Positions 17,859 to 28,083 of a stretch of 64,000 nt of DNA are shown here, piece after piece. Below the pieces are notes generated by a model. It had not been told where the DNA came from, did no database searches, and worked only from the letters and a program-made list of their open reading frames with translations. Origin of the DNA: Ligilactobacillus sp. WC1T17 (GTDB lineage Bacteria; Bacillota; Bacilli; Lactobacillales; Lactobacillaceae); contig FOCC01000001.1 of assembly GCA_900110005.1 (NCBI GenBank), forward strand, positions 50,427-114,426. Reading direction: 5' to 3'. Both the position numbers and the translations under genes were made by a program. Positions within the stretch are counted from its first letter, which is position 1; every line of letters begins with the position of its first letter.

Positions 17859-19811
17859 TTATTCAGCATCCTTGCGCCAGAAGCCCAAGATAACAGCTGT
17901 TACAACTGTACCGGCAACAACAGCAATGATGTAGCCTGGGATGTTAGTAGCAAGCGGTGTTACCCAGAAACCGCCGTGAGGAGCAGGAACGCCGACCTTC
18001 ATCAAACCAACGATAGCACCGGATACGGCTGAACCAATGATACATGAAGGAATAACACGGCCTGGATCGGCTGTAGCAAATGGAATAGCACCTTCAGTAA
18101 TGAAGGAGAAGCCTAAGATCCAGTTTGTCACACCAGCTTGACGTTCTTGGGCAGTAAACTTCTTAGGGAAGAGCACTGTTGCCAAAGCTGTAGCAAATGG
18201 AGGAACCATACCGCCAACCATAACAGAAGCCATCAAGATAGCAGCTGTAGCTGACTTAGGATCGTTGGCAAAAGCACCAGAAGCAAAGACATAAGCAGCC
18301 TTGTTGAAAGGACCACCCATATCGATAGACATCATACCAGCCAAAACTAAAGTTAGCAAGACAAGGTTACCAGTACCCATGCCATTAAGGAAACTGGTGA
18401 TACCCAAGTTAATTGCAGAGAAGATTGGGTTAACAATATAATACATGATAAGAGCCATAAGCAACAAGCCAAAGATTGGGTAGATGAGCATGGACTTCAT
18501 ACCAGCAACAGATTGTGGCAAGCCTTTGCATAACTTCTTCAAGCCAAGAACTAAGTAACCAGCGATGAAACCGGCAGCAAGACCGCCTAAGAAGCCGGCT
18601 GGTGAAGTAGAGTTAGTCATGAAGTTAACATGGTAAGAACCACCTAAAGAAGAGTTGGCAATAGATGCCATGAAGCCACCGACAAAGCCAGGCATCAAAG
18701 CTGGTTGATCGCCGATTGATTCAGCAATGTAAGCAGCTAAAACAGGTACCATGAAGGCAAAAGCCAAATTACCAGCACTGTTCAAGAAGATGAAGGCTGG
18801 GTTCTTAGCACCGGAAGCAGTGTAGCTTTCGAAGATGAAGGAAATCGCCATCAAGATACCACCGCCGATAACGAATGGCAACATGTGGGAAATACCGTTC
18901 ATGAGTTGCTTATAAATGTTGCTCCAAACAGAACCGTTTGAGCTTTCTTGAGATGCAGTAGCTTCTTCACCAGATGCTTGATAAACAGGAGCTGTTTCGT
19001 TCAAGATTTGGTTGATTAAGCTTTCTGGATCTTTAATCGCACTGGTAACAGGTTGGTTAACAAGGTGCTTACCGTTGAAACGAGCCATCTTGACTTTCTT
19101 ATCAGCAGCAATCACAACCCCTTTAGCACGGGCAATTTCGCTGTCGGAGAGCAGGTGCTTAACCCCTTCAGAACCGTTTGTTTCAACTTTGATATCAACA
19201 CCCATCTTAGCAGCTGCCTTCTTCAAGTTTTCTTCAGCCATGTAAGTGTGGGCAATACCGTTAGGGCAGGCTGTAACAGCGACAATGTATGGGCGGTCGC
19301 TGGCAACAGCAGCTTTCTTTTCAGCTTCTTCTTGCGCCTTGTTTTCAGCTTCTTTCTTAGCTACAGCGTCAGCAAAGATAGCTTGAACTTTTTCTGGTGT
19401 ATCGGCATTCTTCAATGAAGCTACAACGTCTGGGTTCATCAACACTTGTGACAAAGCAGCTAAAGCTTGCAAGTGCGTGTTGTCGCCGCCTTCTGGAGCA
19501 GCAATCATGAAGAAGAGATGTGCTGGTTGGCCATCAAGTGAATCATAATCAACACCTTGTTCACTCTTAGCAAACATTACGGCTGCTTCATTAACAGCTG
19601 TATTGTGGGCGTGAGGAATAGCAATACCATCACCCATCCCGGTTGAGCCTTCTTGTTCACGTTTTAAAATGTCTTTTTTGTAAGCTTCTTCATCATTGAT
19701 AACGCCTTTTTCAAAAAGATTGTGGACCATTTCATCAATAACATCAGCTTTAGTAGCTGCCTTGAGATTCATAATCATCAAGTCAGTTCTTAAAAGTTCA
19801 CGAATATCCAT
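17859..19811 (-). CDS. fruA: fructose PTS permease EIIABC
   Basis: 650 residues with three domains in order: EIIA (about 1-150, active His in GIAIPHAHN), EIIB (about 170-270, active Cys in VTACPNGIAHTYMAEENL) and EIIC (about 300-650, multi-helix channel with GGPFNKAAY and PHGGFWV). An Ala/Glu/Lys linker joins A and B. It imports fructose as fructose 1-phosphate, taking phosphate from HPr. It is the last gene of fruR-fruK-fruA, about 20 bases after fruK. The EIIB and EIIC motifs are of the fructose group rather than the mannitol group. Confidence 0.95.
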   Translation of the reverse strand: MDIRELLRTDLMIMNLKAATKADVIDEMVHNLFEKGVINDEEAYKKDILKREQEGSTGMGDGIAIPHAHNTAVNEAAVMFAKSEQGVDYDSLDGQPAHLFFMIAAPEGGDNTHLQALAALSQVLMNPDVVASLKNADTPEKVQAIFADAVAKKEAENKAQEEAEKKAAVASDRPYIVAVTACPNGIAHTYMAEENLKKAAAKMGVDIKVETNGSEGVKHLLSDSEIARAKGVVIAADKKVKMARFNGKHLVNQPVTSAIKDPESLINQILNETAPVYQASGEEATASQESSNGSVWSNIYKQLMNGISHMLPFVIGGGILMAISFIFESYTASGAKNPAFIFLNSAGNLAFAFMVPVLAAYIAESIGDQPALMPGFVGGFMASIANSSLGGSYHVNFMTNSTSPAGFLGGLAAGFIAGYLVLGLKKLCKGLPQSVAGMKSMLIYPIFGLLLMALIMYYIVNPIFSAINLGITSFLNGMGTGNLVLLTLVLAGMMSIDMGGPFNKAAYVFASGAFANDPKSATAAILMASVMVGGMVPPFATALATVLFPKKFTAQERQAGVTNWILGFSFITEGAIPFATADPGRVIPSCIIGSAVSGAIVGLMKVGVPAPHGGFWVTPLATNIPGYIIAVVAGTVVTAVILGFWRKDAE

Positions 19812-19830
19812 AAACTTTTCTCCTTCCTAA

Positions 19831-20745
19831 TTATTTAAATTCTTCAATTTTAATCATTGGCAAAATTTCGTCGATCTTCTTTTTGTCTGCCAAGTCTTCA
19901 GAGAAGGCTGTCGCAGAGCCGCAAGCAAGGCCATAACGGAAAGCTTCAAGTGCATCGCCAGTCTTGGCAAAAGTACCAGTGAACCCGCCAATCATGGAAT
20001 CGCCGGCACCAACTGAGTTGATAACCGTGCCTTTAGGTGCGTATGACCGGTAAACCTTGTCTTTAGTCACCATCATACCGCCATCGCCGGCCATAGAAAT
20101 CAAAACATGCTGTGCGCCAAGTTCAAGCAACTTCTTACCATATTTTGCAATGTCTTCCATTGAGTTCAGTTCAACACCGAAAAGTTCAGCTAATTCGTGG
20201 TTGTTTGGCTTAACCAATAAAGGCTTCTTTTCCAAAGTCTTCATCAGGCTTTCACCAGTCGTATCAATCACAAAGTCAGCACCTTTAGACTTAATAATGT
20301 CAATCAAATCAGCGTAGAAGTCATCACCCAAACCAGGTGTTAAACTTCCGGCAAAGATTACGACGTCACCTTTTTTCAATTGATCGAATTGTGCTTTAAA
20401 TTCGCTCAATTCGCTGTCAGAAATCTTAGGCCCGCGTCCATTAATTTCAGTTTCATCTTCAGCTTTAATCTTGACGTTGATACGGGTGTCTTCTTGAATA
20501 TGAGTAAAATGAGTGCTGAGTCCGACACCGTTTAATGCATCTTCGACAAATTTGCCGGTAAATCCGCCTAAAAAGCCGAGTGCACAGCTTTCGAGCCCAA
20601 GTTCCTTCAAGATACGGGAAACGTTAATTCCCTTACCGCCAGGCAACTTGTTATCGTAATCCATGCGGTTAACTTCGCCTAAAGTTAACTGTTTAAGTTG
20701 AACGATGTAATCAATGGATGGGTTGACTGTCACCGTGTAAATCAT
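19831..20745 (-). CDS. fruK: 1-phosphofructokinase
   Basis: 304 residues of the PfkB ribokinase family: VTVNPSIDYIVQL at the start, the KLPGGKGINVSRILKELG signature 1, and NSVGAGDSMIGGF with the catalytic Asp (signature 2) near the end. It phosphorylates fructose 1-phosphate to fructose 1,6-bisphosphate, the step after FruA. Its start overlaps the fruR stop by four bases, so it is translated with fruR. Tagatose 6-phosphate kinase is a close relative, but the operon partners decide for FruK. Confidence 0.94.
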   Translation of the reverse strand: MIYTVTVNPSIDYIVQLKQLTLGEVNRMDYDNKLPGGKGINVSRILKELGLESCALGFLGGFTGKFVEDALNGVGLSTHFTHIQEDTRINVKIKAEDETEINGRGPKISDSELSEFKAQFDQLKKGDVVIFAGSLTPGLGDDFYADLIDIIKSKGADFVIDTTGESLMKTLEKKPLLVKPNNHELAELFGVELNSMEDIAKYGKKLLELGAQHVLISMAGDGGMMVTKDKVYRSYAPKGTVINSVGAGDSMIGGFTGTFAKTGDALEAFRYGLACGSATAFSEDLADKKKIDEILPMIKIEEFK

Positions 20746-21503
20746 TGTTCTACCTCCTGAATCGTTGTTTGCTTATTATACTGGCTGCTAACCTTGGCTG
20801 GCAGCTTCGTTGTAATGACTGAGGCTTGCGCGACATCTGCGACTTTGACAAATGAGACCTCATCGAACTTGGTGTGATCAGCTAAAATAAAACATTGCTC
20901 GCTTTGTTCCATTGCCACTTGCTTCACAGCCGCTTCATCCGGGTCGGGCGTGGTATATCCATATTGAGGATGAATTCCGTTAATGCCCATAAAGACCTTG
21001 TTAAAGCGGTATTGTTTCAGCGAATTGACTGCTTCCACACCGACAATCGCTTTGGTTGTGTTCTTTAATTCACCGCCGACTAAAATGGTGCGCACACCTT
21101 TATCAGCCAGCATCGAAGCATGAACAACCCCATTTGTCACTACCGTCAAATGTGCACTAGGTTCCAAATACTGAATTAAAGCTAATGTTGACGTACCTGC
21201 ATCTAGATAGACCACATCACCTTCCCGCAGCCTTGCAGCAGCAGCCTTGGCAATTGCATTTTTCTCGGTAGTATTTTGCCGGGCTTTCCCTGTCATATCC
21301 GGTTCACTTGAGAGCGAATATTTGACTTTCGCACCCCCGTGAATCCTAACAAGCAAATTATTTTCTTCCAACAGTTGAAGGTCACGACGTGCGGAGGATT
21401 CAGAACATCCAGATTTTTCACAAATATCTTGGATCTTGACGACATTATTCTCTCTCAACATCTGCAAAATAAGTTGTTGTCTCTCTTCTGCAAGCACTTT
21501 CAT
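20742..21503 (-). CDS. fruR: DeoR-family fructose operon repressor
   Basis: About 253 residues. The N-terminal helix-turn-helix reads RQQLILQMLRENNVVKIQDI through CGCSESSARRDLQLLEE-type DeoR spacing. The C-terminal sugar-phosphate domain has VYLDAGTSTLALIQYL and KVFMGINGIHPQYGYTTPD. The effector is likely fructose 1-phosphate, as for FruR of lactic acid bacteria. The start is uncertain: ATG 21503 lies almost on top of AGGAAGG, so GTG 21497, which gives the common family start LAEERQQLIL, may be used. It is the first gene of the fructose operon. Confidence 0.92.
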   Translation of the reverse strand: MKVLAEERQQLILQMLRENNVVKIQDICEKSGCSESSARRDLQLLEENNLLVRIHGGAKVKYSLSSEPDMTGKARQNTTEKNAIAKAAAARLREGDVVYLDAGTSTLALIQYLEPSAHLTVVTNGVVHASMLADKGVRTILVGGELKNTTKAIVGVEAVNSLKQYRFNKVFMGINGIHPQYGYTTPDPDEAAVKQVAMEQSEQCFILADHTKFDEVSFVKVADVAQASVITTKLPAKVSSQYNKQTTIQEVEQ

Positions 21504-21844
21504 CACCTTCCTGAATTATATTACCACTCACTATGTCAAAAATCAATCACAAAACGCCAAAAAAAATCATTTTTTTGCGGAGTTGTGCTTATTTGTGGCT
21601 GAACCTTTGTTTTATCAAGCATATTAATCTCATTGAATGCGTTTTCTTATCTGTGCTAGCATCGTTATATTTACGGATTTTTGACGACTTATAATGCTTT
21701 TAAGCTAGGCCTTATCAATTTTGTGACCGATTTCTGAAAACGTTTAGCACAATCGTTCAAAAACAGTCACATTCTGCCAAGTTGTTTCATTCAGCTGTTG
21801 ATGTTATATTTAATTACATATACTACACTTTTTGGAGGATTATT
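21504..21844. promoter_or_regulatory. divergent control region fruR / lrp
   Basis: This stretch holds a TATAAT-like -10 for fruR (minus strand, 21515-21520), a cre-like site TGAATGCGTTTTCT at 21634-21647, and a second imperfect one near 21737. The latter (TGAAAACGTTTAGCA) is one base longer than the cre consensus. Catabolite control of the fructose operon by CcpA is therefore likely. GGAGG ahead of ATG 21845 serves lrp. No gene is visible inside. Confidence 0.5.
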
Positions 21845-22291
21845 ATGGATAAAATCGATTCTGTTATCTTAGCCTGCCTGGCAAAAGACGCCCGCATGTC
21901 CCTTAAAGACATCAGTAACCACTGCTTCATCTCCGCTCCGGCTGTCAGCACGCGGATTTCCCACCTCAAAGAAGCCGGCTATCTTACAGGTTTTCAAGCT
22001 CAACTTGACGCCGCAAAACTCGGCTATCCTATCAAAGCTTTTATCAGCCTTTGTTTAGAGCCTAAAGACAAGCAAAGCTTTTATCCTTTTGTTAAATCCT
22101 GCCCCAACGTCCTTGGGTGTGATTGTGTCACCGGTAAATTCTCGCAAATCCTGACATGCCGCTTTAAAACCACGACTGAGCTTGATGAATTCATCAATGA
22201 TCTGCAGCGCTTTGGGGAAACATACACTCAAATTGTCTTTTCAACCAGTGTCGAACCACGCCCGCTTGACCCTAATTTAACTCAGCTTTAA
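21845..22291 (+). CDS. Lrp/AsnC-family transcription regulator
   Basis: 148 residues from ATG 21845, chosen because TGGAGG lies just upstream. The N-terminal AsnC helix-turn-helix (IDSVILACLAKDARMSLKDI through SAPAVSTRISHLKEAGYLTGF) is followed by a ligand-binding domain (GYPIKAFISLCLEP ... VLGCDCVTGKFSQILTCRF). Such proteins sense amino acids and form octamers. It lies directly upstream of and co-oriented with the aspartase gene, so aspartate metabolism is its likely target. Confidence 0.88.
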   Translation: MDKIDSVILACLAKDARMSLKDISNHCFISAPAVSTRISHLKEAGYLTGFQAQLDAAKLGYPIKAFISLCLEPKDKQSFYPFVKSCPNVLGCDCVTGKFSQILTCRFKTTTELDEFINDLQRFGETYTQIVFSTSVEPRPLDPNLTQL

Positions 22292-22354
22292 AAAAGAAAG
22301 TTAACCTCCCTGTTTATTTTCTTTTCTTAAGTTAAAAATGCTTTCAACCTTATT

Positions 22355-22418
22355 TAACACGTAACAGGACTTAAACTATCGCATTTTCGAATTTTATGTT
22401 ATAAGATATAACACGTAA
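22355..22418. promoter_or_regulatory. direct and inverted repeats upstream of aspA
   Basis: TAACACGTAA occurs at 22355-22364 and again at 22409-22418. The inverted repeat GTTATAAGATATAAC at 22398-22412 overlaps the second copy and a possible -10. Two phased repeats between an Lrp-type regulator and its neighbour suggest an operator, which is an inference. Confidence 0.45.
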
Positions 22419-22453
22419 ATTGATTTTAAACATTTGAAAGGCAGGTTTTATGC

Positions 22454-23866
22454 ATGCGGATTGAAAGCGACTCATTAGGGACTAAGGCGGTTGAAAGTAG
22501 CGCCTACTATGGCATCCATACTCAAAGGGCGCGGGAAAATTTCCCGGTTACCGACCGTCACGTGGATTTTTTACTGGTTCAAAATCTAATTTTAGTCAAG
22601 CAGGCTTGCGCGAATGCCAATGCCAAAACCGGTCGCTTATCAGCTAAAAAACACGCTCTGATTAAGCAGGCCTGCGAAAGATTGCTTAATGAATTTGACA
22701 ATTTTGCTTCAGACCTGTCAACCCCAGCCATCCAAGGGGGCGCAGGAACCAGCACTAACATGAATGTCAATGAAGTTATCGCTAACCTGGCTTTAGAAAT
22801 CGGCGGTGCTAAAAAAGGCTCGTATCAGCTGATTCATCCTAATGATGATGTCAATATGGCTCAATCAACTAATGATGTGTATCCGACAGCAGGTCATATG
22901 ACTTTGATTAACCGTACCTCTGATTTGCTGGCAGCTGTGGCCAAAACAGCTGCGAGTTTCCTTAAATTGGCTGACAAACACCGTTACACCATTAAAATGG
23001 GCCGCACCCAGCTTGAAGACGCTGTCCCAACGACTTTCGGCAAGGAATTTGGCGCCTATTACCATCTATTAATGCGTGATTACCGCCGGATTGAGCAGGC
23101 TGCCAATGCCCTTTTGACTGTACCTTTAGGGGGGACAGCCATCGGGACCAGCATCTGTGCGACCCCTGAATACTGTGCTTTGGTCGTCAAAGAATTGCGC
23201 CATCTCAGCGGTATGCCGCTCATTCAAGCGGATGATTTGAGCGATGCGGTTCAAAATACTGATAGTTACGTCAATTTATCCGCTGCTTATAAAACTTTAG
23301 CCTGTGATTTAATCAAAATTACAAATGATTTGCGCTTACTGGGAAGCGGCCCGCAAGCTGGCCTGCACGAACTGGATTTGCCCAAGGTTCAAGCCGGTTC
23401 CTCCATCATGCCCGGCAAGGTCAATCCGGTCATTCCTGAAGTTGTTGCTCAAGTATCCTTTCAAGTTATCGGTCATGACGCGGCGATTTCTCTGGCCAGC
23501 GCTTCAGGCCAGCTGGAACTCAATGCCTTTGAGCCGGTGATGTTTGATGATCTTTTCAATGGTGCTTTGATGATGACCGAAGCTTTAGCGACACTTAGAG
23601 TTAACTGCTTAGAAGGTCTCAAAGTTAATGAAGAACGCTGCCAGCAAATGGCCGCCCATTCGGCTGGTTTAGCTACAGCCCTTGCACCCTACATCGGCTA
23701 CCAAAAAGCAGCTGTTTTGGCTAAGGAAGCCGTGGCAACGGGAAAAACCATTGAAAAGCTGCTTTCAGGTCAGATTTCAGCTGATATTTTACAAGACATC
23801 CTAAAACCTGAAAAGCTGATTAATCCAGGAGCCTATGATAAAGCACAAAAGGTAAACTTGCGCTAA
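22454..23866 (+). CDS. aspA: aspartate ammonia-lyase (fumarase/aspartase superfamily)
   Basis: 470 residues. Early motifs SAYYGIHTQRARENFPVTDRH match aspartase rather than class II fumarase. The superfamily signature GSSIMPGKVNP, with the mobile catalytic Ser, is at about residues 316-326, and GRTQLEDAVPTTFG and NDVYPTAGH are also present. It releases ammonia from aspartate to give fumarate. The ATG at 22454 follows GAAAGGCAGG; an ATG four bases earlier is out of frame. Single gene, ended by a strong terminator. Fumarase remains the alternative. Confidence 0.8.
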   Translation: MRIESDSLGTKAVESSAYYGIHTQRARENFPVTDRHVDFLLVQNLILVKQACANANAKTGRLSAKKHALIKQACERLLNEFDNFASDLSTPAIQGGAGTSTNMNVNEVIANLALEIGGAKKGSYQLIHPNDDVNMAQSTNDVYPTAGHMTLINRTSDLLAAVAKTAASFLKLADKHRYTIKMGRTQLEDAVPTTFGKEFGAYYHLLMRDYRRIEQAANALLTVPLGGTAIGTSICATPEYCALVVKELRHLSGMPLIQADDLSDAVQNTDSYVNLSAAYKTLACDLIKITNDLRLLGSGPQAGLHELDLPKVQAGSSIMPGKVNPVIPEVVAQVSFQVIGHDAAISLASASGQLELNAFEPVMFDDLFNGALMMTEALATLRVNCLEGLKVNEERCQQMAAHSAGLATALAPYIGYQKAAVLAKEAVATGKTIEKLLSGQISADILQDILKPEKLINPGAYDKAQKVNLR

Positions 23867-23905
23867 TCCTAATTCTTTTAAGTTGTGTGGGTCTTAAAAG
23901 AAATA

Positions 23906-23931
23906 AGGCCGCCTTAAGGGCGGTCTTTTTT
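23906..23931 (+). terminator. terminator after aspA
   Basis: GCCGCC and GGGCGG pair over TTAA, followed by TCTTTTTT. Confidence 0.85.
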
Positions 23932-23960
23932 AGTGAAGTAATTTACAAGCCTTTCATTTT

Positions 23961-23974
23961 TGTAAGCGGTAAAA
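23961..23974 (+). promoter_or_regulatory. cre-like site at the alsS promoter
   Basis: TGTAAGCGGTAAAA matches the CcpA operator pattern except for the final CA. It lies just upstream of TATGCTAAGAT, an extended -10. CcpA control of acetoin genes is known in related Firmicutes; here it is inferred. Confidence 0.5.
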
Positions 23975-24019
23975 GTATGCTAAGATACCTATAGCAACTT
24001 AAGAAAGGTTACATATATT

Positions 24020-25702
24020 ATGGGAGAAACAAATAAACGCTACGGCGCCGACGCTATCGTCGAAAGTCTCATTAATCATGATGTTAAATATGTTTTTGGT
24101 ATTCCCGGCGCAAAAATTGACCGCGTCTTTGAACTGTTAGAACACTCTGACAAGGAGAATTTACCTCAACTTATCGTCACCCGTCATGAACAAAATGCTG
24201 CTTTTATGGCCGCCGGCATCGGCCGGATTACCGGACAGCCAGGGGTGGTCATCACCACATCCGGTCCTGGGGCTTCCAACCTCGCCACCGGATTGGTCAC
24301 AGCCACAGCCGAAGGTGATCCTGTTTTAGCAATCTCTGGTCAGGTGCAGCGAACCGATTTGTTGCGCTTAACCCACCAAAGTATGGATAATGCGGCCTTG
24401 TTTTCACCGATCACAAAATACAGTGCCGAAGTGCAGGATCCGGACAACATCTCTGAAGTTATTGCCAACGCTTACCGCAGCGCTGTTTCATCCAAGCAGG
24501 GCGCAAGTTTTGTCTCCGTACCGCAAGATGTCACAGACGGCGAATTGACAACTGATGTCATCAATCCTTTGATTCCGGCTAAATTAGGCCCTGCCAGCCC
24601 AATCGAATCCACCTTACTGGCACAAAGAATCAAAGCAGCTAAATTGCCGGTCCTGCTGCTTGGCATGCGGGCGTCTGACCCTGAAACAACGGCTTCCATC
24701 AGAAACCTGGTTTCCACCACCCACCTGCCCGTCGTTGAAACCTTCCAAGGGGCCGGGATTTTGTCGCATGAACTGGAAAGTGACTTCTTTGGCCGCGTAG
24801 GCTTATTCCGCAACCAGCCAGGAGACAAATTATTGAAGCAGGCTGACCTGGTTATCGCCATCGGCTATGATCCAATCGAATATGAACCCCGTAACTGGAA
24901 TAATGAAAAAAATGCCGATATTGTCGTCATCGACTCCATGCCATCGGAAATCGACAAACACTTCCAACCCAGCTGCGAACTTGTCGGCGATATTTCACAA
25001 ACTTTGGACTTCTTATTGCCATACATGAAGGGCTATAAGCTGCCGGCTGAATCCTTGTCTTTCTTAGATAAGGTCCGCCAAAAAGTCGCTTTAAGAGATG
25101 AACCGCCTGCTTTAAAAGAAGGCCAAATTTTAAACCATCCCTTAAGCATCATCAAAGCTGTTCAAAAACGGGTCACAGATGAGATGACCGTCACAGTGGA
25201 CGTGGGCAGCTTTTACATTTGGATGGCTCGTCACTTCAGAAGCTACCAGCCACGCCACCTGCTCTTCTCAAACGGGATGCAAACATTAGGTGTTGCCTTG
25301 CCATGGGCAATTGCGGCTGCTTTAGTACGGCCCAATACAAAGATTGTTTCTATGTCAGGAGATGGCGGCTTCCTCTTTTCTTCCCAAGACTTGGAAACAG
25401 CTGTCCGCTTGCATTTGCCAATCGTGCACATCATTTGGAATGATGGTGCTTATGACATGGTTAAGTTCCAAGAAGAAGTTAAATATGGTGCTTCAGCTGC
25501 CACTAATTTTGGTGCCGTTGATTTTGTCAAATACGCCGAAAGTTTCGGAGCTAAAGGACTTAGAGTAGAACAAGCCAGCGAATTAGAACAAGTCTTAGAT
25601 GAAGCCTTCAACCAAGACGATCCCGTTGTCGTCGATATTCCGGTCGATTACAGCTTCAACAAAGAATTAGCTAAGCAAATGCTGGATGATCAAATGCGCT
25701 AA
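24020..25702 (+). CDS. alsS: catabolic acetolactate synthase
   Basis: 560 residues, the usual length of the FAD-independent catabolic enzyme. The thiamine diphosphate domains are clear: [18 protein letters not shown] and [14 protein letters not shown] with the catalytic Glu, [13 protein letters not shown], and the C-terminal ThDP motif [41 protein letters not shown] split over that region. It joins two pyruvates to alpha-acetolactate with CO2 release. It is followed after 14 bases by alsD, forming the pyruvate-to-acetoin operon that removes excess pyruvate and counters acid. No regulatory subunit gene follows, which fits the catabolic type. Confidence 0.95.
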   Translation: MGETNKRYGADAIVESLINHDVKYVFGIPGAKIDRVFELLEHSDKENLPQLIVTRHEQNAAFMAAGIGRITGQPGVVITTSGPGASNLATGLVTATAEGDPVLAISGQVQRTDLLRLTHQSMDNAALFSPITKYSAEVQDPDNISEVIANAYRSAVSSKQGASFVSVPQDVTDGELTTDVINPLIPAKLGPASPIESTLLAQRIKAAKLPVLLLGMRASDPETTASIRNLVSTTHLPVVETFQGAGILSHELESDFFGRVGLFRNQPGDKLLKQADLVIAIGYDPIEYEPRNWNNEKNADIVVIDSMPSEIDKHFQPSCELVGDISQTLDFLLPYMKGYKLPAESLSFLDKVRQKVALRDEPPALKEGQILNHPLSIIKAVQKRVTDEMTVTVDVGSFYIWMARHFRSYQPRHLLFSNGMQTLGVALPWAIAAALVRPNTKIVSMSGDGGFLFSSQDLETAVRLHLPIVHIIWNDGAYDMVKFQEEVKYGASAATNFGAVDFVKYAESFGAKGLRVEQASELEQVLDEAFNQDDPVVVDIPVDYSFNKELAKQMLDDQMR

Positions 25703-25716
25703 AAGGAAGGATTTTC

Positions 25717-26433
25717 ATGAAAGATTATCAAACACTGTATCAGCACGGTACTTTAGGGATGCTGGTGCCCGGCCTTTTTGAAGGAACGCTCCCCGTTTCA
25801 GACCTCTTAAAACATGGTAACACAGGTATTGGCACAGCCACAGGCTTAGACGGCGAAATGGTCGTTTTAGACGGGGTTTCCTACCTGGTTAAAAGTTCCG
25901 GTCAAATTATCCACCTGGCCGGTGACGTTAAGGTTCCTTTTGCGACCGTTCACTACCATGACCCAAAGCTTGCCGGTTTTACTTTGGAAAATAAGACCGA
26001 TGCCCAAGTCAAAGAGACCATTTTACAAAAGTATCCTTATCAAAATATCTTCTTTGCCGTCAACATCAAGGGCACTTTTGCCCACGTCAAAACAAGAGCT
26101 GTCCAAGGTCAAAAAAAGCCTTACCCGACCCTGGTGGAAGTGGCCGAAAAACAGGCCGTTTTTGCTGAAGCTGATAGTCAAGGAACGATTGTGGGCTATT
26201 TTGCGCCTAAATTATTCCAAGGCATGGCCGCCGCTGGTTTTCACCTGCATTATCTAAATGACGACCGCACCATGGGCGGACATTTGCTGGGCTTTACCAT
26301 TAAAAAAGCTGAAGTATCCATCCAGCCTTTTACCAATGTCAACCAGCACTTTCCGCTTGAAAATGCAACTTTCTTACACGAAAACCTCGATCTTGATTCA
26401 ATGTCAGCGCAAATTCACCAGGCAGAAGAATAA
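25717..26433 (+). CDS. alsD: alpha-acetolactate decarboxylase
   Basis: 238 residues. Visible motifs are LYQHGTLGMLVPGLFEGTL, GIGTATGLDGEMVVLDG, the conserved ENKT, and the zinc ligands in FHLHYLNDDRTMGGHLLGF (HxH and the later His). It decarboxylates acetolactate to acetoin in the cytoplasm. It pairs with alsS upstream at 14 bases, with AAAGGAAGG before its ATG, and a shared terminator follows. Confidence 0.95.
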   Translation: MKDYQTLYQHGTLGMLVPGLFEGTLPVSDLLKHGNTGIGTATGLDGEMVVLDGVSYLVKSSGQIIHLAGDVKVPFATVHYHDPKLAGFTLENKTDAQVKETILQKYPYQNIFFAVNIKGTFAHVKTRAVQGQKKPYPTLVEVAEKQAVFAEADSQGTIVGYFAPKLFQGMAAAGFHLHYLNDDRTMGGHLLGFTIKKAEVSIQPFTNVNQHFPLENATFLHENLDLDSMSAQIHQAEE

Positions 26434-26462
26434 AAAAAGCCAGCTTAAAGCTGGCTTTTTTT
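26434..26462. terminator. bidirectional terminator between alsD and the UPF0210 gene
   Basis: AAAAAGCCAGC and GCTGGCTTTTT pair over a short loop. It touches both stop codons of the converging genes. Confidence 0.88.
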
Positions 26463-27804
26463 AGTTCTTAAATGAATGAATTGGTGCTGGAATTATCCCG
26501 CCTCTTTGAATCATAGCCGCTGAACTAGCTTGGTTAACGGGCATTATCGGAGCATGTCCTAATAAACCGCCAAATTCAACATGGTCGCCGACATCTTTGC
26601 CAGGGACTGGAATAACCCGCACAGCCGTCGTCTTATTGTTAATCATCCCAATAGCAGCTTCGTCTGCAATCATCGCACTGATGGTTGCAGCGGGCGTATC
26701 GCCTGGAATGGCAATCATATCTAACCCGACGGAGCAGACCGCTGTCATGGCTTCGAGTTTTGACAAATTAAGCGTTCCAGCTTCTACGGCATCAATCATT
26801 CCGGCATCTTCCGACACAGGAATAAAAGCACCCGACAAGCCGCCCACGTGGCTGCAAGCCATGATGCCGCCCTTTTTGACCGCATCATTTAACATAGCTA
26901 AAGCAGCTGTTGTTCCATGGGTGCCGACTTGTTCCAAGCCGATCTCCTCTAAGATTTGGGCTACCGAATCTCCAACCGCCGGTGTTGGCGCCAAAGAAAG
27001 GTCGACAATCCCAAAAGGAACTCCCAACCGTTTTGAAGCAATACTTCCGACCATTTGGCCCATTCGGGTCACTTTAAAGGCCGTCTTTTTGATGGTTTCA
27101 GCCACCACATCCATGGATTGGCCCTTAACTTTTTCCAAAGCCGCTTTAACCACACCAGGTCCGGAAACACCTACATTAATGACCGTATCCGGTTCAGAAA
27201 CTCCGCAAAAACCACCGGCCATAAAGGGATTATCTTCCACCGCATTGCAGAAAATAACCATTTTGGCATTCGTCATCACATCAAGCTTGGAGGCATCTTT
27301 GACAACCTGTCCCATTTCCTTAACAGCGTCCATGTTAATCCCACTCTTGGTAGAACCAACGTTAACTGAGGCACAAACAAGATTGGTTTGCGCTAAGGCC
27401 TGCGGCAGTGATTTGATTAAAATACGGTCGCCTTTTTGGTAGCCGTTTTGTACTAAAGCTGAAAAACCGCCAATAAAGTTGATGCCGCAAGCTTTGGCAG
27501 CCTTATCCAAAGTTTTGGCATATTTAAGGTAATCTTGGTCGCTGGAAGCTGCCGCAATCAAAGAAATAGGCGTGACCGTTACCCGTTTATTGATAATCGG
27601 AATCCCGTATTCTTCTTGAATCTGTTCTCCGACCTTCACCAAATTTTTGGCTTTTGTGGTGATTTTTTCATAAATCTTTTGACAGGCACGGGTGCTGTCT
27701 GAATCAATGCAGTCCAGTAAAGAAATCCCCATGGTAATGGTGCGAACATCCAAATTTTCATCGGCAATCATCCGCACCGTTTCTAAAATTTTTTCACTTT
27801 CCAT
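26461..27804 (-). CDS. UPF0210 family protein (DUF711)
   Basis: 447 residues, typical length. It has the glycine-rich segments of the family: [83 protein letters not shown], and [20 protein letters not shown]. The family is universally paired with a small ACT-domain protein, present here immediately upstream. Structures relate it to ribonucleotide-reductase-like barrels, but no reaction is firmly known to me. A large opposite-strand open frame lies inside the gene and is an artefact of codon bias. Confidence 0.9.
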   Translation of the reverse strand: MESEKILETVRMIADENLDVRTITMGISLLDCIDSDSTRACQKIYEKITTKAKNLVKVGEQIQEEYGIPIINKRVTVTPISLIAAASSDQDYLKYAKTLDKAAKACGINFIGGFSALVQNGYQKGDRILIKSLPQALAQTNLVCASVNVGSTKSGINMDAVKEMGQVVKDASKLDVMTNAKMVIFCNAVEDNPFMAGGFCGVSEPDTVINVGVSGPGVVKAALEKVKGQSMDVVAETIKKTAFKVTRMGQMVGSIASKRLGVPFGIVDLSLAPTPAVGDSVAQILEEIGLEQVGTHGTTAALAMLNDAVKKGGIMACSHVGGLSGAFIPVSEDAGMIDAVEAGTLNLSKLEAMTAVCSVGLDMIAIPGDTPAATISAMIADEAAIGMINNKTTAVRVIPVPGKDVGDHVEFGGLLGHAPIMPVNQASSAAMIQRGGIIPAPIHSFKN

Positions 27805-27813
27805 AAGCCACCT

Positions 27814-28083
27814 CTATAATTGATGCATTGCTTGATAAATTTCCGCATTGCGGATTCTTATTTCAACCCCTAATTTAGTGCCTAGAGCCGTTAAGTCTTG
27901 GGCAATTTGGCTGAATTCTTTGCCTTCATCTGGCACTTCAACCATCATCATCATGGTGAAATACCCATCCATAATCGTTTGCGACAAGTCTAAAATATTC
28001 ACCTTATTTTCGGCTAAATATTGGCTGACACCTGCAATAATCCCAACCTGGTCTTGACCAACAGTCGTTAAAACAGCTTTCAT
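27814..28083 (-). CDS. small ACT-domain protein (UPF0237)
   Basis: 89 residues from ATG 28083, placed six bases after AGAGGTG. It is a single ACT domain (KAVLTTVGQDQVGIIAGVSQYLAENKVNILDLSQTIMDGYF and on), the fold that binds amino acids in metabolic regulation. It is paired with the UPF0210 gene nine bases downstream, a conserved two-gene unit in Firmicutes. It likely acts as ligand sensor for its partner (inference). Confidence 0.9.
   Translation of the reverse strand: MKAVLTTVGQDQVGIIAGVSQYLAENKVNILDLSQTIMDGYFTMMMMVEVPDEGKEFSQIAQDLTALGTKLGVEIRIRNAEIYQAMHQL

Noticed and set aside
26597..27442. 281-residue open frame on the plus strand
   Set aside because: It lies wholly opposite the conserved UPF0210 gene, has no ribosome binding site or known motif, and is a by-product of codon bias.
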